NCBI GenBank assembly: GCA_966128725.1
Contig: CBHYLN010000006.1
Span: 9,239 to 73,238, forward strand
Reading direction: 5' to 3'
DNA from: JAFDZV01 sp966128725
Lineage (GTDB): Bacteria; Bacteroidota; Ignavibacteria; OLB7
Length of the DNA stretch: 64,000 nucleotides
The position numbers were made by a program, and so were the translations under genes. The notes under the pieces were generated by a model that had not been told where the DNA came from, searched no databases, and saw only the letters and a program-made list of their open reading frames with translations. Shown here piece by piece: positions 44,448 to 52,802 of this stretch (positions are counted from its first letter, which is position 1; each line of letters starts with the position of its first letter).

Positions 44448-44975
44448 ATGGCAGAACCATTTATCGGTCAGATCATAATGACCGGGTTCAACTTCGCACC
44501 GCGAGGCTACGCAACATGTGATGGGCAGCTCTTGTCCATTGCGCAGAACACGGCCCTTTTCTCGCTGCTGGGCACCACGTTCGGCGGCGACGGACAGGTC
44601 ACGTTCGGATTGCCCGACCTGCGTGGTCGTGTCGGGATTCATCAGGGGCAGGGCCCCGGCCTGACCAATCGCACAATGGGTGAGGCTTCGGGCACTGAAA
44701 CGGTAACGCTGATCAGCAGCCAGATGCCGATGCACAACCACTTGATGGCAACCACCAACGTGTCGGGTGCGCTCGGGACACCGAACGGCAACTTCATCGC
44801 CGCAAGCAGTGCGCCAGGCACCGCGGTGATGTTCCGCCCTACGTCGGACGGATCCACGTTGAATCCGCAGTCCATCGGTTTGGCTGGCGGCAATCAACCG
44901 CACAACAACATGCAGCCGTATCTGGTGATCAGCTTCAGCATCGCGTTGGAAGGAATCTTCCCGTCGCGCAACTAG
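44448..44975 (+). CDS. Collar-domain protein (microcystin-dependent-protein family), copy 2
   Basis: Also 175 residues, very close to the first copy along the whole length (FIGQIIMTGFNFAPRGYATC, QGQGPGLTNRTMGEA, SQMPMHNHLMATTNVSG). It has a good AGGAG ribosome-binding site. Differences concentrate in the middle (residues 110-130), the part most likely to contact partners. It is followed by a stable hairpin, so the two copies and the binding-protein gene probably form one transcript. Confidence 0.88.
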   Translation: MAEPFIGQIIMTGFNFAPRGYATCDGQLLSIAQNTALFSLLGTTFGGDGQVTFGLPDLRGRVGIHQGQGPGLTNRTMGEASGTETVTLISSQMPMHNHLMATTNVSGALGTPNGNFIAASSAPGTAVMFRPTSDGSTLNPQSIGLAGGNQPHNNMQPYLVISFSIALEGIFPSRN

Positions 44976-45006
44976 CCGACATACAAACGCGTTTGTTGCG
45001 GAATAT

Positions 45007-45044
45007 TGTGGCCGGCATACATCCAAGCGATCGTGCCGGCCACA
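45007..45044 (+). terminator. Terminator-like hairpin after the Collar genes
   Basis: Perfect 11-bp stem TGTGGCCGGCA (45007-45017) / TGCCGGCCACA (45034-45044), 16-nt loop, extended outward by further imperfect pairing. The T-tract is weak. Confidence 0.6.
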
Positions 45045-45150
45045 GTTGTATTCAACACCGGCACCATGGCCCGCTCGCTCCCATGATGATATGGCGCCGG
45101 TTCCACATAAAGCGCCCTTCATACGGCACATCCACCAAGAATACCCGTTC

Positions 45151-45657
45151 ATGCTTGCCAACTTCGGCCCGTATACGTTTCGCAGAATCGAGGAACGCGA
45201 CAGCGAGTTTGTGCGCTCTCTGTTCCACATCACGCTGCGCTCGCAGATGCCATTTGAGCAGACCGGATTAAGCGATGACCAGATCGATGCCCTGCTGGAT
45301 CACCAACTTGAGGCGCAGACACTGCACTACAGCTCCAACTACCCACAGGCCGAGATTTCAATCGTAGAGCACCCCGACGGCCCGGTGGCACGGTTGATCA
45401 TCATCGAGTTCGACAACGAGGTTCGGTTGGGTGATTTGATGGTGCTGCCCGAGCATCAGAACAATGGCCTGTGCTCATACATCATGGATCAGTACGTGGC
45501 GCTTGGCCTGGCTACCGGGCGCATGATCCGTCTGCACGTTGAGAAGGTGAACCGTGCGATCAACCTGTACAAGCGAAAGCACTTTGTCATCATCGAGGAC
45601 CTGTCGTCGCACTGGCTTATGGAATACCAGCCCGAGAAAGCCTCACAAGCAGCATGA
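45151..45657 (+). CDS. GNAT-family N-acetyltransferase
   Basis: 168 residues from ATG 45151 (the frame opens further upstream, without similarity). The fold begins FGPYTFRRIEERDSEFVRSL; the acetyl-CoA-binding strand and loop are LGDLMVLPEHQNNGLCSYIM, followed by INLYKRKHFVIIED. This is the GNAT pattern, with a weakened Q/R-x-x-G-x-G/A motif (QNNGLC). Acceptor unknown. It lies in the cassette between the Collar genes and the convergent DUF6916 gene and may modify one of their products, which is inference. Confidence 0.85.
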   Translation: MLANFGPYTFRRIEERDSEFVRSLFHITLRSQMPFEQTGLSDDQIDALLDHQLEAQTLHYSSNYPQAEISIVEHPDGPVARLIIIEFDNEVRLGDLMVLPEHQNNGLCSYIMDQYVALGLATGRMIRLHVEKVNRAINLYKRKHFVIIEDLSSHWLMEYQPEKASQAA

Positions 45658-45941
45658 TTGTGGTGATGCAGGCAATTGTCGCGGAACACATGAAACCCGT
45701 TGGCAATTACCACGCCCCACGGGAAACCTGCGTGTTCGTGTGTATCCCGTGGAGCATGTTCAGCAAGGTTTTCGCAAAGGCATAATCCAGCTCCTGCTCA
45801 CATCCGCCCCGTTGGTTCAGAGGTCGGCGATCCTCGCGAGCCAACCGGCGCACCCGCCCCTTCTCCCCATTCCACTCCGCTGCATCACGTGACCATGACA
45901 TCGGATGCAGCATTGCTACCCGGTTATAGGCCGCACGCGCG

Positions 45942-46286
45942 TCAGTTAAACACGGATTCGTACTGCCATCCGGTCTCACCCGGACCAACCGGTACCACTC
46001 CCATCTGGAACTGCCCCACCTCCGGGTGATCGAACTGGTACAATCCCTGGCGTGTCAACGCCATTTCATCTCCACGAAACAAGAGAACAAATGGATCGGT
46101 ACGCACATACCCTGCCTTGCCCAGGGCCCTGCCATCCATGGGCTTAAGCTGAAGGGGCTCGGCACTGATCAGCTCCAGATTCACGGTGACCCCATCCGGG
46201 CGAGTGACGACGAAGTTGGTGCCAACGTGCCGCACGAAGGTCTCGTATGTAAAGGGACTGGGGGTTGGCACAAATGCATTATCCAC
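45942..46286 (-). CDS. DUF6916-family protein
   Basis: 114 residues from GTG 46286, which has the good ribosome-binding site AGAGGA at 7 nt; a GTG at 46316 would add ten residues. The body (FVRHVGTNFVVTRPDG, FVLLFRGDEMALTRQGLYQF, MGVVPVGPGETGWQYESVFN) matches the small DUF6916 family, known from genomes carrying Collar-domain (microcystin-dependent) genes. Predicted all-beta cytosolic protein; function unknown. It is convergent with the GNAT gene, so it has its own promoter. Confidence 0.78.
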   Translation of the reverse strand: MDNAFVPTPSPFTYETFVRHVGTNFVVTRPDGVTVNLELISAEPLQLKPMDGRALGKAGYVRTDPFVLLFRGDEMALTRQGLYQFDHPEVGQFQMGVVPVGPGETGWQYESVFN

Positions 46287-46377
46287 GGGGCATTCCTCTT
46301 GGCAAAGTTGGTCCACGAAATCCGGGGCAAACCCAAACTATCATGTTCACGATGATGATTGGATCCCCATTTACAAC

Positions 46378-46407
46378 AAGGGACATCCACATACGTGGAT
46401 GTCCCTT
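46378..46407. terminator. Terminator after the repeat surface-protein gene
   Basis: Perfect 13-bp inverted repeat AAGGGACATCCAC (46378-46390) / GTGGATGTCCCTT (46395-46407) with a 4-nt loop, 44 bp past the stop of the minus-strand repeat protein. The T-tract on the minus strand is imperfect (TTGTTGT). Confidence 0.75.
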
Positions 46408-46451
46408 GCTCGATGATCGTTCAACGATAGCCGTTAGCTGCAAGCAGCAGC

Positions 46452-49400
46452 TTACCAGCCATACCAGTTGCCGGCGCCATCGGAATACAGGCGGCGGTTA
46501 CCGCCGGCATTGCCGAATGCCATGTTATTCTGGCCGTCGATCTTGTCGGTTCCATTCGGCTGAATGGTCAGAACCGGCAGAAGCGCATTGTTGTACTTCT
46601 CGATCTTGATAATCAGGATCTCACCGGCAGTTGTTGCCGGCTGCAGATTGATCGTGAAGTTCGTACCGGCCGACATATCAACACCGATGATGTCGTCGGC
46701 ACCAACAACGTTGTACGACGTATTACCGGCATTTGCGATAAGCCCGGTGCGAGCAAACAGAATGGCGCCACCGCCAATCGAACCCCACTTCAACGTGGCG
46801 TTGTTGCCCGCAACCGCCTGTACCTGCAGCACCTGATCAACCCCCGTTGGGGCGGCATTCGGGAGCGTGTAGGTAAGATCGGCGGCCTGCGCCTGTGCCT
46901 TGATCGCGGTATAGTTCACACCCGAGCCACTGGGCTCAAGCAAACGCAACTCGCGGGCAGTGTTGTCGTTGTTGCCGATTGCGATGTGCGCGTTCGTTGT
47001 CGTGAACGTGCCCGCGGCGATATCCGCGCCCTGAATCGTACCGTCGGCGATCTTGGCACTGGTAACCGCACCATCGGCGATGTGTGCCGTGTTCACCGCC
47101 GAGGTAAGCAGCTTCAGGCCCGAAACGGCACTGTCGGCCAGCTTCGAGGTCGTCACCGTACCGTTGGCAACCTTCGAGGTCGTGATCGCGTTGGCCACGA
47201 TGTCAGCGTTCTGGATGCTGTTGACAAGCGACAGCTTCGAGTACACAATCGCCGCCGTCGGCGAAACATCGGCGTCAACGATCGTGCCGTCCAGGATCTT
47301 CGCGCTCGTCACGGCATTGGCCGCGATTACCGGGTTCGGATACGTGCCGGTAAGATCACCGCCCGCCGCGCCGCTTGGCGGCAACGAGGTTGGCGCACCG
47401 CTCAGCTTCGAGTAGCTGATGCCGTTGGCAACCTTGGCGTCGGTAACCGCACCATCGGCGATGTGCGCCGTGTTCACCGCCGAGGTAAGCAGCTTCAGGC
47501 CCGAAACGGCACTGTCGGCCAGCTTCGAGGTCGTCACCGTACCGTTGGCAACCTTCGAGGTCGTGATCGCGTTGGCCACGATGTCAGCGTTCTGGATGCT
47601 GTTGACAAGCGACAGCTTCGAGTACGCAATCGCCGCCGTCGGCGAAACATCGGCATCAACGATCGTGCCGTCCAGGATCTTCGCGCTCGTCACGGCGTTG
47701 GCCGCGATCGTCGGGTTCGGATACGTGCCGGTGAGATCACCACCCGCGGCGCCACCCGGCGACGGGCTGCCCCACACGATGTTGGTGCCGTTGTACGTGA
47801 TCGCCTGGCCCGAGGCCGCACCCGTTGGGCTCAACTTCGGAAGCGTGATCGATCCGTCGATATGATCGGCCGTAACCAGGCTGTTCGTCAGGTTCAGCTT
47901 CGAGTATGCGATCGCTGCTCCGGCCGCAACATCGGCGTTGACGATCGTGCCGTCCAGGATCTTCGCGCTCGTCACGGCGTTGGCCGCGATCGTCGGGTTC
48001 GGATACGTGCCGGTGAGATCACCACCCGCGGCGCCACCCGGCGACGGGCTGCCCCACACGATGTTGGTGCCGTTGTACGTGATCGCCTGGCCCGAGGCCG
48101 CACCCGTTGGGCTCAACTTCGGAAGCGTGATCGATCCGTCGATATGATCGGCCGTAACCAGGCTGTTCGTCAGGTTCAGCTTCGAGTATGCGATCGCTGC
48201 TCCGGCCGCAACATCGGCGTTGACGATCGTGCCGTCCAGGATCTTCGCGCTGTTGACCGAGCCGTCGACAAGGTCACCAGTGACGATGCTGTTGGCAAGC
48301 GCCAGCTTCGAGTACGCAATCGCCGCCGTCGGCGAGACGTCGGCATTGACGATCGTGCCGTCGAGAATCTTCGCGGTCGTGACCGCACCGTCGGCAAGGT
48401 CCGCCGTGACAACGGTGCCATCGGCGATCTTCGCGGTAGTGACCGAGCCATCGGCAAGGTCCGCCGTGACGATCGTGCCATCGACGATGTCGCCGCTGAC
48501 AATGCTGTTGGCAAGCGCCAACTTCGAGTACGCAATCGCGGCCGCGGCGGCAACGTCGGCGTTCACAATCGTGCCGTCGAGAATCTTCGCGCTGTTGACC
48601 GCGCCGTCGGCAAGGTCCGCCGTGGCGATCGTGCCATCGACGATGTCGCCGCTGACGATGCTGTTGGCGAGCGCCAGCTTCGAGTACGCAATCGCGGCCG
48701 CGGCGGCAACGTCAGCGTTCACAATTGTGCCGTCGAGGATCTTCGCGCTGTTTACCGCATCGTTGGCGATATCCTGCGTCTTGACCTCGCCGTCCTTGAT
48801 CTTCACGGACGTGACGGAACTGTCGGCAAGGATGGACTCGGTCACCGAACCGATGGCGAGCTTGTTGGTCGTCACCGCGCCGTTGGCCAGATCGGCCGTG
48901 GCGATGGTGCCGTCGAGAATCTTGTCCGACGTAACGGCATCCGGAGCAAGCTTCGGATTGGTCACCGCGCCATTGGCCAGCTTCACCGTGTTGATCGCCG
49001 AGTCGGCAATGTATTCACGCTTGATGCCCCGTCCGGCGATCGAGAGCGACGTGGTCGGTCCGTTCGGATCGGAAACGATGATGGCATCGTCATTGCTCTG
49101 GATGGTGTTGATCGTGCCAACACTCAACGAGGTCACCGTGATCTTGCCCGTGGCATTGTTCTTGGTGATCTGGATGTTGGTACCGCCCAGAATTTCGAGA
49201 TCGCCCTTCATTCCGTTCAGGCTGCTCACAACCAGACCGGGCAGCGAAGTCCAGGCAACGCCGGCGCCGGTGGAAACAAGGATCTGGCCCGCGGTGCTGC
49301 CCAGGGAGCTGAGCTTGGCCGGGGTCACCGAGCCGTCGGCAATGCTGGAAGTGCCGATCGCGCCTGGCGCAACCGCGCGCGCGGAATCGGCCATGATCGC

Positions 49401-49775
49401 CCGCATGCTATACGGCGAACTGGTGAGCTGGACACGCGGCGTCAACTCGGTGCCGCCATCGATACCAAACCCAAGCCAATAGGTACGGTCGAACTGAACG
49501 CTCGACGGGATACCACCCGGGGTGGATGCACCGATGATCAGGTTGTAGATGCCCTTGTTTACCGACACAGTCTGTGTCTCGGAGAACAGAGCCGTGCCAC
49601 CGGTCTCTACATCGTAGAGCTTTACGGCAATGGCGTGATTGCCCTGCACGGGGTTACCACCTGCATTGGTGATATATCCCTGATAGGATATCGTGCGTGG
49701 AGCCTGGGCCCAGGCTGTTGTTGCCATCAGGAGTCCGGCAACCGCAACGCCGAAATACCTACGTGGATGCTTCAT
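46452..49775 (-). CDS. Tail-fibre-like secreted repeat protein
   Basis: 1107 residues with a Sec signal (YFGVAVAGLLMATTAWAQA) and a good ribosome-binding site before ATG 49775. The N-terminal domain (TISYQGYITNAGGNPVQGNH to LTSSPYSMRAIMADSA, about 25-135) is found in many Bacteroidota surface proteins. It is followed by a long array of short repeats such as AKILDGTIVNADVAAAAAI, AYSKLALANSIVSGDIVDGT and LTGTYPNPTIAANAVTSA, as in trimeric tail-fibre shafts. The C-terminal domain (about 960-1107) is different and probably beta-rich. No T9SS sorting domain is seen at the C-terminus. Likely a fibrous adhesin; the binding target is unknown. Confidence 0.85.
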   Translation of the reverse strand: MKHPRRYFGVAVAGLLMATTAWAQAPRTISYQGYITNAGGNPVQGNHAIAVKLYDVETGGTALFSETQTVSVNKGIYNLIIGASTPGGIPSSVQFDRTYWLGFGIDGGTELTPRVQLTSSPYSMRAIMADSARAVAPGAIGTSSIADGSVTPAKLSSLGSTAGQILVSTGAGVAWTSLPGLVVSSLNGMKGDLEILGGTNIQITKNNATGKITVTSLSVGTINTIQSNDDAIIVSDPNGPTTSLSIAGRGIKREYIADSAINTVKLANGAVTNPKLAPDAVTSDKILDGTIATADLANGAVTTNKLAIGSVTESILADSSVTSVKIKDGEVKTQDIANDAVNSAKILDGTIVNADVAAAAAIAYSKLALANSIVSGDIVDGTIATADLADGAVNSAKILDGTIVNADVAAAAAIAYSKLALANSIVSGDIVDGTIVTADLADGSVTTAKIADGTVVTADLADGAVTTAKILDGTIVNADVSPTAAIAYSKLALANSIVTGDLVDGSVNSAKILDGTIVNADVAAGAAIAYSKLNLTNSLVTADHIDGSITLPKLSPTGAASGQAITYNGTNIVWGSPSPGGAAGGDLTGTYPNPTIAANAVTSAKILDGTIVNADVAAGAAIAYSKLNLTNSLVTADHIDGSITLPKLSPTGAASGQAITYNGTNIVWGSPSPGGAAGGDLTGTYPNPTIAANAVTSAKILDGTIVDADVSPTAAIAYSKLSLVNSIQNADIVANAITTSKVANGTVTTSKLADSAVSGLKLLTSAVNTAHIADGAVTDAKVANGISYSKLSGAPTSLPPSGAAGGDLTGTYPNPVIAANAVTSAKILDGTIVDADVSPTAAIVYSKLSLVNSIQNADIVANAITTSKVANGTVTTSKLADSAVSGLKLLTSAVNTAHIADGAVTSAKIADGTIQGADIAAGTFTTTNAHIAIGNNDNTARELRLLEPSGSGVNYTAIKAQAQAADLTYTLPNAAPTGVDQVLQVQAVAGNNATLKWGSIGGGAILFARTGLIANAGNTSYNVVGADDIIGVDMSAGTNFTINLQPATTAGEILIIKIEKYNNALLPVLTIQPNGTDKIDGQNNMAFGNAGGNRRLYSDGAGNWYGW
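47061..47721. repeat. 381-bp-period near-identical repeat in the fibre gene
   Basis: About 270 bp beginning at 47061 recurs at 47442 with only a few mismatches (381-bp offset, 127 codons). It encodes two near-identical blocks of the shaft. Confidence 0.85.
47659..48251. repeat. 282-bp identical direct repeat in the fibre gene
   Basis: Bases 47659-47969 match 47941-48251 with no mismatch seen by eye, an offset of 282 bp (94 codons). The repeated protein unit runs from NAVTSAKILDGT to TYPNPTIAA. Confidence 0.9.
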
Positions 49776-50082
49776 GGAGATCCCTCTCGTCATTGTGAGT
49801 AGATTCTACAGTTCAAACGTTGTCAGCAAATCTTGTGGGGAGGGGGGATGAACCAGCTCGCCTCCATTGGGGAAAAGGAGCGGACCTCCGGCCAAAGGCC
49901 ACAGAGTTTACGAAGGGTTCATGCCAAGCCGGCCATGTTGGGCGCGGTTCAACGAAGCTCAAACATACGGAATTCATTTTAAACAAAAACCAAATGCCAA
50001 GCCCGGAAGGTTGAGGCCTGCATACCCGCCAACGTAGACACAGGCGCGCGCGCAGCGGCATGCCGACAGCAGAAACCATATG
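49776..50082. other. Upstream region of the fibre gene
   Basis: 307 bp between two minus-strand genes. It contains a minus-strand promoter-like pair (49960-49994) that would start the fibre gene transcript with a leader of about 175 nt, and an AT-rich stretch around 49970-49995. No gene is seen. Confidence 0.5.
49960..49994 (-). promoter_or_regulatory. Fibre-gene promoter (Bacteroidota-type)
   Basis: Reading the minus strand: TTTG (49994-49991), 23-bp spacer, TATGTTTG (49967-49960). Same spacing as the element at 29571-29605. It lies 185 bp before the ATG at 49775. Confidence 0.5.
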
Positions 50083-52482
50083 TTACTTGGCCGGTCCGTC
50101 GTCGAACACGATTCCGTTGCCCTTTACAACCGGCGTCCCGGGTACAACGCGTGGCTCGGTAACGTAATCGGCGCCGCTGCCGCGATCGATCAACAGCCCG
50201 ATCGAACCGGAGCCTCGTACACGGTTTGCGTTGCCACCGCCCTGGCTGAGCGCCGAATCGCTCAGCTTGGCGTAATACATATCGTCGCCCGCCGCATCCA
50301 GAAGCCACGCGAACGACACGGTCAACGCCGAACCCTGGCTACTGTTGGAGCCCCGATACGTGTCGTTGCCCGATGCGTCCTCAAGGCAGCCGGCCGACCA
50401 GTCGTGCGCGTTCCCCTGCTCCAGCCCCGCGTAGGCATCATACATATCGTCGCCGGCATCGTCGAGCAACGCCCCGAACGACAGGTGAATCCCACTTCCC
50501 TGCGAATACTGACCGGCCGTGTACCGATCGGCACCGGCGCCATCGTGCAATATGCCGAGCGCATACCAGTAGCTGCCGCCCTGGCTGAAGTAGTCCGAAG
50601 CGTACACATCGTCGCCGGTACGATCGGTAAGCACGCCAATGCCTCCGTCGGTCCCGATACCGGTGCCCCACGGACGCATGCCGAAACCGAAGCCCTGCGA
50701 CATCGCCAGATACGCCCGGTTCGGATACCGCGAGTCGGGAATCTTCCACCCTGCCCTGTAGGCATCATTCCCCTCGAACTCCAGAATGGCGCCAAAGCCC
50801 CGGGCATAACCAAATCCCTGCGAATACACCTGTGAGGTATACTGGTCGTCGCCGGCGCGATCACACAACAGACCGATCCCCAGGAACGCCGCCCCCTGCG
50901 AACACCAGCGGGCATCGTAGACATCGTTGCCGGCATGATCTACCAATACACCAACGCCGAGAAGCCCGGCGCCCTGCGAGAAGTGACCGGCACGATAGGT
51001 GTCGTCGCCGGCAAGATCGAACAGAACATCCACGGCCCCCAGGCCCGCGGCCTGCCCTGTTGCGGTGGTGTTGTAGAAGTCGTTGCCGGCAACATCGCCA
51101 ACATAACGGAAGCCGCCCATGCCAACCGGCGGAAGCTGGTACAGGTCATCGCCGCCAACATCGATGATCACGGCGAAGTCACCGGTATAACGATTATGCC
51201 CCGGGCCGCCGATCACGATTCTCCCAAAGGGTGTAGATGTCACCTGCAACACCGTGCCTTCCACGCCGGGGACCGCAACGGGCACCGACGATCGGATTGG
51301 CGGAAGTGAGCGCACGAACGCAACCAACCACGACGAATCCGCAAGCCCGGCCAGCAGTGCCCCGGCCTGGAACAGCGAGATGCGGTCCAGGCCATCGGCG
51401 GCACCCAGTAACGCAGCCATCCGCTTCTCCTCGGCAATACGAAGCTCGCGGTGGCGCACGGGGTCCTTCACGGTATCCAGCCCGGCCTCCCAGTTGCTGT
51501 CGATATCAAGCAAACCGCTCAGGCCCCGCACCAACGAGTCAAGCGGGTACCGGATCGCACGAAACGCCTCGTGCAGTTCGTTGGCCACAGCCGTGCAACG
51601 GTTGCGCAGCGTGGACATCGAGGCGGGCAGAATCGGTTCGGGCGCCACTGTTGGCAGCGAGACATCAAGCCCGGAAGCGGCGGTGGCCACGGCGCCGGCA
51701 ATACCGTTGCGTTCTACGGAGCCCCAGATATCGGTGCAGACCTGGCGCGCAAACGCGCCGATGCGTGTGGGGTTATGATGCAGATAGGTGACGGCGTTCA
51801 ACCGCCATGGGCTGCGCCGCTGCGTAAACGGTACGGTGCAGAAATCCTGATCGGCGACTACACACATCTGCTTCTGAATTGTCCGGGCACGCTCTGTCAG
51901 ATTGGTTTGCTCCAGCGTCCGGGCAAGCCAGCTTTGCTCCACAACCGGCCCCAGCCCGGCCGGAGCCGGCGGCACCGGCATTGGCGCTCGTTCGGGCGCA
52001 CGCACCGGCACCATCAGATCGCGGGCAACACCGGCGCGAACAATCCGGAATCGAGCGGTGTCCCCGGGCGACATCCCGCGCACGGTCATGTTCAGATAGT
52101 CATCGTACTGATAGACGGTATCACCGATTGGGTGGCCGTTGAGCGAAACAATCAGGTCCCCGATCAACATGCCGCCATCGTCGGCAAGCCAGTGTGGCAT
52201 CACGTGCCACACACGCACGGGCCGCTCCCCTGCCTGCACGCCCGGAATCAGCGCCATGCTGTCGTCGGGGATCGCGTTGACATACACACCAAGGCGCGGG
52301 CGCAGCGGATCGGGCTGCCCGCCCCACACGAACGGTGGTAGATCGAACATCGACAGGCTGACGCGCATAAGGCTGTCGGCCCGTTGACGATTGTACTGCG
52401 CTGCAAGCGGGCGCGCAGCGGCAAGATGAAGCAGCACAAACGCGAGAACGGCAACGAGGAAGCAACGAGCTGTGATTCGCAT
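50083..52482 (-). CDS. Secreted PDZ protein with GDDxY repeats
   Basis: 799 residues. A Sec signal (CFLVAVLAFVLLHLAAARPLAAQ) is followed by a PDZ-like domain (about 60-160; RVWHVMPHWLADDGGMLIGD, LIVSLNGHPIGD), a helical middle, and about 12 repeats of about 26 residues in the C-terminal half, such as VLVDHAGNDVYDARWCSQG and LLDDAGDDMYDAYAGLEQG, with consensus D-x-A-G-D/N-D-x-Y-x-A then S-Q-G. The repeats could form a beta-helix or bind calcium through the acidic turns. ATG 52482 is chosen because the signal peptide starts there. No protease catalytic domain is recognised. Function unknown. Confidence 0.8.
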   Translation of the reverse strand: MRITARCFLVAVLAFVLLHLAAARPLAAQYNRQRADSLMRVSLSMFDLPPFVWGGQPDPLRPRLGVYVNAIPDDSMALIPGVQAGERPVRVWHVMPHWLADDGGMLIGDLIVSLNGHPIGDTVYQYDDYLNMTVRGMSPGDTARFRIVRAGVARDLMVPVRAPERAPMPVPPAPAGLGPVVEQSWLARTLEQTNLTERARTIQKQMCVVADQDFCTVPFTQRRSPWRLNAVTYLHHNPTRIGAFARQVCTDIWGSVERNGIAGAVATAASGLDVSLPTVAPEPILPASMSTLRNRCTAVANELHEAFRAIRYPLDSLVRGLSGLLDIDSNWEAGLDTVKDPVRHRELRIAEEKRMAALLGAADGLDRISLFQAGALLAGLADSSWLVAFVRSLPPIRSSVPVAVPGVEGTVLQVTSTPFGRIVIGGPGHNRYTGDFAVIIDVGGDDLYQLPPVGMGGFRYVGDVAGNDFYNTTATGQAAGLGAVDVLFDLAGDDTYRAGHFSQGAGLLGVGVLVDHAGNDVYDARWCSQGAAFLGIGLLCDRAGDDQYTSQVYSQGFGYARGFGAILEFEGNDAYRAGWKIPDSRYPNRAYLAMSQGFGFGMRPWGTGIGTDGGIGVLTDRTGDDVYASDYFSQGGSYWYALGILHDGAGADRYTAGQYSQGSGIHLSFGALLDDAGDDMYDAYAGLEQGNAHDWSAGCLEDASGNDTYRGSNSSQGSALTVSFAWLLDAAGDDMYYAKLSDSALSQGGGNANRVRGSGSIGLLIDRGSGADYVTEPRVVPGTPVVKGNGIVFDDGPAK

Positions 52483-52496
52483 GGCGCTGTTGAACG

Positions 52497-52510
52497 AGAG
52501 AGAGAGAGGA
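52497..52510. repeat. (GA)6 simple repeat near the PDZ-gene start
   Basis: GAGAGAGAGAGAGG on the plus strand, read as CC(TC)6 upstream of the minus-strand ATG at 52482 (14 bp away). Confidence 0.8.
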
Positions 52511-52678
52511 TTTCCGTGAACGGGAAGAATCCGCGAAGCTACAATACTTACCGCCGATGCCCTAACAGGCTGCCAGCGACTATTGCTGATCAGTCCGGGG
52601 GGACCTGAGCGGCGGTTCAACAGACGACAGGAGTGTTGCGAGGGATGGCTATGATGAACGTGGAGAGGAGGTGATAAC

Positions 52679-52795
52679 GTGGATCAGAATCGGATGCACG
52701 GCACACCCGACGCTGGATCACATCCGCGCCCGGATCGCGCTTGCCAGTCCTTACCGGCCGAGCGCGTATCCAGGCTGCCGACGGTGCGCGGCTGA
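52679..52795 (+). CDS. Possible 38-residue small protein
   Basis: GTG start at 52679 sits 3 nt after AGGAGGTGAT, the exact complement of the anti-Shine-Dalgarno core, which no other gene examined here has. The frame runs 38 codons to TGA at 52793. The product (MDQNRMHGTPDAG...) has no recognised motif, is not hydrophobic and may be chance. Listed because of the unusual ribosome-binding site. Confidence 0.2.
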   Translation: MDQNRMHGTPDAGSHPRPDRACQSLPAERVSRLPTVRG

Positions 52796-52802
52796 CCGCG
52801 CA

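Larger units (their letters stand above)
52483..52802. other. Intergenic region with CT repeat and perfect Shine-Dalgarno
   Basis: 320 bp upstream of the PDZ-repeat gene. It contains a GA/CT dinucleotide repeat (52497-52510) and, on the plus strand, AGGAGGTGAT (52666-52675) ahead of a possible 38-residue frame. No conserved gene is recognised. Confidence 0.5.

Noticed and set aside
43866..44975. Collar genes as part of a prophage
   Set aside because: No other phage structural, lysis, replication or integrase genes are present. The family is common outside prophages.
46900..48800. Possible CRISPR or satellite array because of regular short repeats
   Set aside because: The repeats are in frame inside a long open reading frame, differ by single bases, and have no unique spacers of fixed length.
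46986..49802. A 938-codon plus-strand open frame
   Set aside because: It is antisense to the minus-strand fibre gene, Arg-rich, and its repeats mirror that gene. No ribosome-binding site or domain; the minus-strand frame has a signal peptide.
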